Shown here one piece after another: positions 5,613-8,758 of a DNA stretch of 8,758 nt. This DNA comes from Gemmatimonadales bacterium. Lineage in GTDB: Bacteria > Gemmatimonadota > Gemmatimonadetes > Gemmatimonadales > GWC2-71-9. The position numbers were made by a program, and so were the translations under genes. Position 1 is the first letter of the stretch, and each line of letters begins with the position of its first letter. Under the pieces are notes generated by a model. That model did not search any database. It was given only the letters and a program-made list of their open reading frames with translations, and was not told the origin of the DNA. The DNA is taken from assembly GCA_013003805.1 (NCBI GenBank), contig JABDII010000532.1:1-8758 (forward strand), given 5' to 3'.

Positions 5613-6575
5613 ATGAACAACATCGCCGCCATATCAGCTTTCCTCGGCGTTCTCAGTCTCGGCATGGGCTCCCATGTCCAGGCCCAGACGCAGCTCACCG
5701 AGAATGTAGTATCCGACCCGGCGAAAGCCGTCTTCGTGTACGACGACGTGCAGCGCTTCGCGCGCGCCCTCGAGCTCATATCCGCTGGTGGCGATACCAG
5801 CGAGGTGCTCCAACGTGAATACCTCGACCTCGCGTCGCCCGGGCTTCGCATGTTTGTCGAGAAGTACGACCTGACGCTCGACCGCCTCGTCGGAGCCATA
5901 CGGAAGCACCCCAGGAGCTACGCTGCGATCCCGGGCAATCTCACGGTACTGACGGAAATGGAGGACGCGTTCCGGAAGGCATACGCCGAGCTCCGTCGCG
6001 TGATTCCCGATGCAGTCTTTCCCCCAACCTACTATCTGGTGGGTGGTCACCGCGGGATTGGATCCGGCTCGGTGGAAGGACCGATCATTTCCATAGAGAA
6101 GAAGACTCCGAGCTCCATCCGTGAGCACTTGGCCGCTACGTTGGTGCATGAGATGGTCCACATGGAACAGCTCTCCGCCTTGGGGGAGCGCTACTTCGAA
6201 ATCTTCTCAGGCGAGAAGCGCACGCTGCTGGCCCTCTCGATTCGGGAGGGCGTGGCCATGTATTTCTCGGAGCGTGTCACCGGCGGGAGCCCGCACAAGA
6301 ACCTGGCCCGCAACTACCTCCGGGAGCATGAACGCGAGCTCTGGGCCGCGTTCCGGAAGGATATGCTGGGGACCGACATGGGGGATTGGCTGTGGCAAGA
6401 ACCCGCCAACCCGGACCAGCCACGTGATCTCGGGTATGCCATGGGATCTCGAATCGTTGAGGCCTATGATCGTCGAGCCGGCGGAACCGCCCGGTCGGTC
6501 CGCGAGATCCTTGCGATTACCGACTACCCGGCGTTCTTGGATCGGAGCGGCTATGGCGAGCAGTTTCGCGACTAA
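5613..6575 (+). CDS. exported putative zinc metallopeptidase (gluzincin, DUF2268/YjaZ-like)
   Basis: This 320-residue protein begins with a signal peptide: a hydrophobic core at about 5-19 and a likely cut after HVQA (residue 24), leaving a Gln at the mature N-terminus. The zinc site is LVHEMVHMEQ, with H179, catalytic E180 and H183. E212 in SIREGVAMYFSE, 29 residues later, is the likely third ligand, as in gluzincins. The later DLGYAMGSRIVEAY block and the DYPAFLDRSGY ending resemble the DUF2268/YjaZ group of predicted zinc proteases. It probably acts outside the cytoplasm; the substrate is unknown. The frame stays open upstream into the sulfotransferase gene. ATG at 5613 is chosen because it gives a signal peptide and has GGGGA at 5603-5607 with 5-nt spacing. 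Confidence 0.72.
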   Translation: MNNIAAISAFLGVLSLGMGSHVQAQTQLTENVVSDPAKAVFVYDDVQRFARALELISAGGDTSEVLQREYLDLASPGLRMFVEKYDLTLDRLVGAIRKHPRSYAAIPGNLTVLTEMEDAFRKAYAELRRVIPDAVFPPTYYLVGGHRGIGSGSVEGPIISIEKKTPSSIREHLAATLVHEMVHMEQLSALGERYFEIFSGEKRTLLALSIREGVAMYFSERVTGGSPHKNLARNYLREHERELWAAFRKDMLGTDMGDWLWQEPANPDQPRDLGYAMGSRIVEAYDRRAGGTARSVREILAITDYPAFLDRSGYGEQFRD

Positions 6576-6735
6576 GACCACAATTCCACGATCGTGCCAG
6601 TCTGAAACGACAAAGCCATCCGACACCCACGGCGCTCGACATACGTAGGTTTCGAGATTCGAGCCTTCTTCTGCTCATAATGACAGTGTCCCGGTGAAGC
6701 TTGTGGCTGCGTTCGGATTTCCGTGGGGGTCAAGC

Positions 6736-8118
6736 ATGCGTTGGCACAACATCCTCAGGGATATCCTCGCAATAGGAGTCATCCTAGCTGGCATCCTGGT
6801 CTCTCCACCCGCAGTCAGCGGGCAAGGTGACAGCGTCCCATCCTCGGCTGCCACGCGCTTAGACCCTCGAGTTGTCTGGCTTCGGGAGCACGCCATCCAG
6901 CTACGGTCGGTCTCGCCCGCGGATGAGGATTGGACGGATCTCGAGCCGCTCAAGGATGTTCTGGGAGAGGCGAGTATTGTCATGTTGGGGGAGGAATCTC
7001 ACGGCGACGGGGCCACCTTTCTCGCCAAGACGCGGCTGATCAAGTTCCTGCATCAGGAAATGGGATTCGATGTGCTCGCGTTCGAGAGCGGGCTCTATGA
7101 TATATGGAAGGCCTGGGAAGCACTCGCCCGGGGTGAGGAACCTTCGCGGGCGATTGCTCGAGGCTTGTTCTCGCTTTGGGCTGGGAGCGAGCAGGTAGAA
7201 CCTCTGGTCGAATACCTCGCGATGCATGCGAAGTCCAAGAGGCCGCTCGAGCTGGCAGGCTTCGACATTCAAATGAGTGGGACGGCCTCGCGCGAATCCT
7301 TAGTGGCGGATCTTACCCATCTGCTGAATCAGTTGGGAATCGGACAGCAGCATGCGCCCGATTGGGGGCACTTCACGTCCCTGCTGCTCGATCTCGCCAC
7401 CAAGGACTTTGTGCGAGGCACGAAGCCGCTCCCGCCCCGTTTGGCCCAAGACCGATTTGCTGCGGTCATCGGCTGGATGCAAGCTACGCTGTCACGGCAG
7501 GACATTCCTATCGAAGCCCGCACCAAGGCCTTTTGGCGCCAGGTACTCGAGAGCCTTGACGCCTATGCGGCGATGGTCTGGTTGGTAGATCCTTCGGATC
7601 TCCGGCCACGGCCCGACGATGCCGAGATTCGCGAGGCGCAGATGACGCGCAACCTTCTATGGCTTGCCCGAATGCGCTACCCCGGCAAGCGTATCGTGGT
7701 ATGGGCTGCCACGTCACATATTGCGCGTGGCCTCAGCGAACTCGAATCGGGCATCGTGGATATCCAGACCATCTACGATCAGGTCCCGACGTTGGGGGAG
7801 CGTGTCTGGAAAGCTCTGGGCACTGAAGTGTACTCGCTCGGATTCACGGCCTATGAGGGAACGGCAGGCATGTTCTTCCAGTCGCCGAGAGACATCGGCA
7901 GGTCCAGCGATGGATCGCTTGAGGAGCTGATGACACGGGCCGGTTTGGAGTTTGCCGTCCTCGACTTTCGGAACCCCGCGGCCAACGGGGATTGGTTGCG
8001 GCAGCCCATCGTCGCCCGGCCACTTGGATACCGAGAGATGTACGCCGATTGGACCCGCTTCCTCGACGGCATGGTGTTCACCAAGCGTATGACACCGAGC
8101 ACTCGGGTCGAGCGCTGA
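6736..8118 (+). CDS. exported erythromycin-esterase-family hydrolase
   Basis: This 460-residue protein matches the erythromycin esterase family (Ere and relatives such as succinoglycan-biosynthesis homologues). VMLGEESHGDG contains E86 and catalytic-type H89. FES contains E117, exactly 28 residues after H89, as in EreC (His46 to Glu74). MTRN contains R305 and VVWAATSHIARG contains H328, near the spacing of EreC Arg261 and His285. The key site is therefore intact, but macrolide hydrolysis cannot be claimed, because many chromosomal members have other or unknown substrates. An N-terminal hydrophobic segment (about 8-22) followed by VSGQG looks like a signal peptide, unlike the cytoplasmic resistance enzymes. 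ATG at 6736 has GGGGG at 6725-6729; GTG at 6694 would add 14 residues. A weak -10-like CATAAT lies at 6676-6681. Confidence 0.85.
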   Translation: MRWHNILRDILAIGVILAGILVSPPAVSGQGDSVPSSAATRLDPRVVWLREHAIQLRSVSPADEDWTDLEPLKDVLGEASIVMLGEESHGDGATFLAKTRLIKFLHQEMGFDVLAFESGLYDIWKAWEALARGEEPSRAIARGLFSLWAGSEQVEPLVEYLAMHAKSKRPLELAGFDIQMSGTASRESLVADLTHLLNQLGIGQQHAPDWGHFTSLLLDLATKDFVRGTKPLPPRLAQDRFAAVIGWMQATLSRQDIPIEARTKAFWRQVLESLDAYAAMVWLVDPSDLRPRPDDAEIREAQMTRNLLWLARMRYPGKRIVVWAATSHIARGLSELESGIVDIQTIYDQVPTLGERVWKALGTEVYSLGFTAYEGTAGMFFQSPRDIGRSSDGSLEELMTRAGLEFAVLDFRNPAANGDWLRQPIVARPLGYREMYADWTRFLDGMVFTKRMTPSTRVER

Positions 8119-8139
8119 GATGGATCACGGCGCGTGCCT

Positions 8140-8156
8140 CCCCCCGCCCCCCCCCC
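8140..8156. repeat. interrupted poly-C tract (C6-G-C10)
   Basis: Six C bases (8140-8145), one G, and ten C bases (8147-8156) lie 22 nt after the stop of the esterase-family gene. Long G/C homopolymers are prone to slippage in replication and to sequencing error. It is outside any supported coding region, about 180 nt before the next start, so any length change would more likely affect expression than a reading frame. Confidence 0.8.
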
Positions 8157-8337
8157 GAAACTCCTCCCGTACCCCTACGCCCTGTGGATTAGGCGTCGCT
8201 CAGTGGACGCCCACCTGCCCAAGGGTTATCTGGGACGGATCCGTTGGAACGCGTGAGGCGTTGTTATTGGCTCATTCACCGCAACAGCAAACCGCGATGT
8301 TCCATCACGCAACCGCCTTCACTCGGAGAGGTCGAAC

Positions 8338-8758
8338 ATGAAGCGTCACTTCATCACGAGCGCGCTTGCCTTGTGTGTCCTCGTCCTCTGGGTCGAGCCC
8401 GCTTTGAGTCAGACGGAGCAAACCATCGGATCGGATTGGACCGGGTCCAAGGATCGGGAATTCGATTTCTGGGTCGGGGAGTGGGACGTGAACCTTCGCG
8501 TCATGCAGAGCGACCACTCCTTCAAGGACACCCACCGCGCCAAGGCGAAGATCTACCGGGTGCTCGACGGCAAGGCCATCCTCGAGCTCTGGGACCAGCA
8601 GGTGGAAGGGCATGGGATTCGCGGGTTCAGCCTCCGACACTACGACCCCCAAGCGGAGAATTGGACTCTCTATCTCAATTGGCCCGGCCGGAATCGTTCA
8701 GGGATGAGCAGCCTGACCGGGAGCTTTCGCCACGGCCGGGGCGAGTTCTTTTCTACGG
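8338..8758 (+). CDS. exported DUF1579-like protein, cut by the window end
   Basis: The first 140 codons are present and no stop is reached. A signal peptide is clear: MKRHF, a hydrophobic core to about residue 22, and a cut before the Gln after ALS. The mature part contains EFDFWVGEWDV (about 41-51), the Phe-Asp-Phe-Trp, Gly-x-Trp signature seen at the start of DUF1579 and related lipocalin-like domains. A repeated aromatic beta-strand pattern follows (HYDPQAENWTLYLNWPGRNR, about 98-117). DUF1579 proteins are exported and of unknown function, possibly ligand-binding beta-barrels. ATG has GGAGAGG at 8325-8331 with a 6-nt gap. The 219-nt spacer before it holds a poly-C tract and only weak inverted repeats, such as ACGCC (8177-8181) with GGCGT (8192-8196). 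Confidence 0.7.
   Translation, partial: MKRHFITSALALCVLVLWVEPALSQTEQTIGSDWTGSKDREFDFWVGEWDVNLRVMQSDHSFKDTHRAKAKIYRVLDGKAILELWDQQVEGHGIRGFSLRHYDPQAENWTLYLNWPGRNRSGMSSLTGSFRHGRGEFFST

Noticed and set aside
6587..6596. 10-bp palindrome CACGATCGTG just after the metallopeptidase stop
   Set aside because: It is short, occurs once, is not next to a recognisable promoter, and is compatible with chance.
1..8758. CRISPR arrays, insertion sequences, rRNA or tRNA genes
   Set aside because: No regularly spaced repeats, transposase-like frames, terminal inverted repeats or conserved RNA gene sequences were seen on either strand.

Overview
The window is high-GC bacterial DNA, about 62% by eye, with dense same-strand genes. 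Every supported gene is on the + strand. The left 3.25 kb is the membrane-sector half of an F-type ATP synthase operon. The right 5.5 kb is an unrelated accessory stretch: a methyltransferase, a small phage-type winged-helix protein, a sulfotransferase-like protein and three consecutive exported proteins. The high GC, the AtpZ/AtpI-type pair ahead of atpB, and the mix of secreted YjaZ-like peptidase, erythromycin-esterase-family and DUF1579-like proteins fit a Gram-negative soil or sediment bacterium, possibly Gemmatimonadota. That placement is inference from gene content and was not tested by a search.

Layout. 1-61 may be the tail of an unidentified upstream gene. 172-3250 holds atpZ-like, atpI-like, atpB (a), atpE (c), atpF (b) and atpH (delta). 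The first three genes are joined by 4-bp stop/start overlaps (GTGA, ATGA), and atpF-atpH by TTGA. A 184-nt gap between atpB and atpE is rich in inverted repeats and is the most distinctive regulatory-looking DNA here. The c subunit has the proton-type rather than the sodium-type ligand pattern, and the a subunit carries the His/Glu swapped arrangement around the essential Arg.

The operon then stops: the catalytic genes atpA, atpG, atpD and atpC do not follow atpH. The F1 core must be encoded elsewhere, or the locus has been split. Immediately downstream (3292-3960) is a lower-GC class I methyltransferase. A 348-nt stretch without a convincing gene follows, containing one strong GC-rich hairpin. 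Next come a DUF2513-type protein (4309-4566) and a sulfotransferase-like protein (4610-5527).

From 5613 to the right edge are three genes whose products begin with signal peptides: a putative gluzincin metallopeptidase with HExxH, an erythromycin-esterase-family hydrolase that keeps the expected active-site residues, and a DUF1579-like protein cut off by the window end. The six ATP synthase genes work as one complex. The accessory genes show no obvious shared pathway, and I did not find a clearly new multi-gene system.
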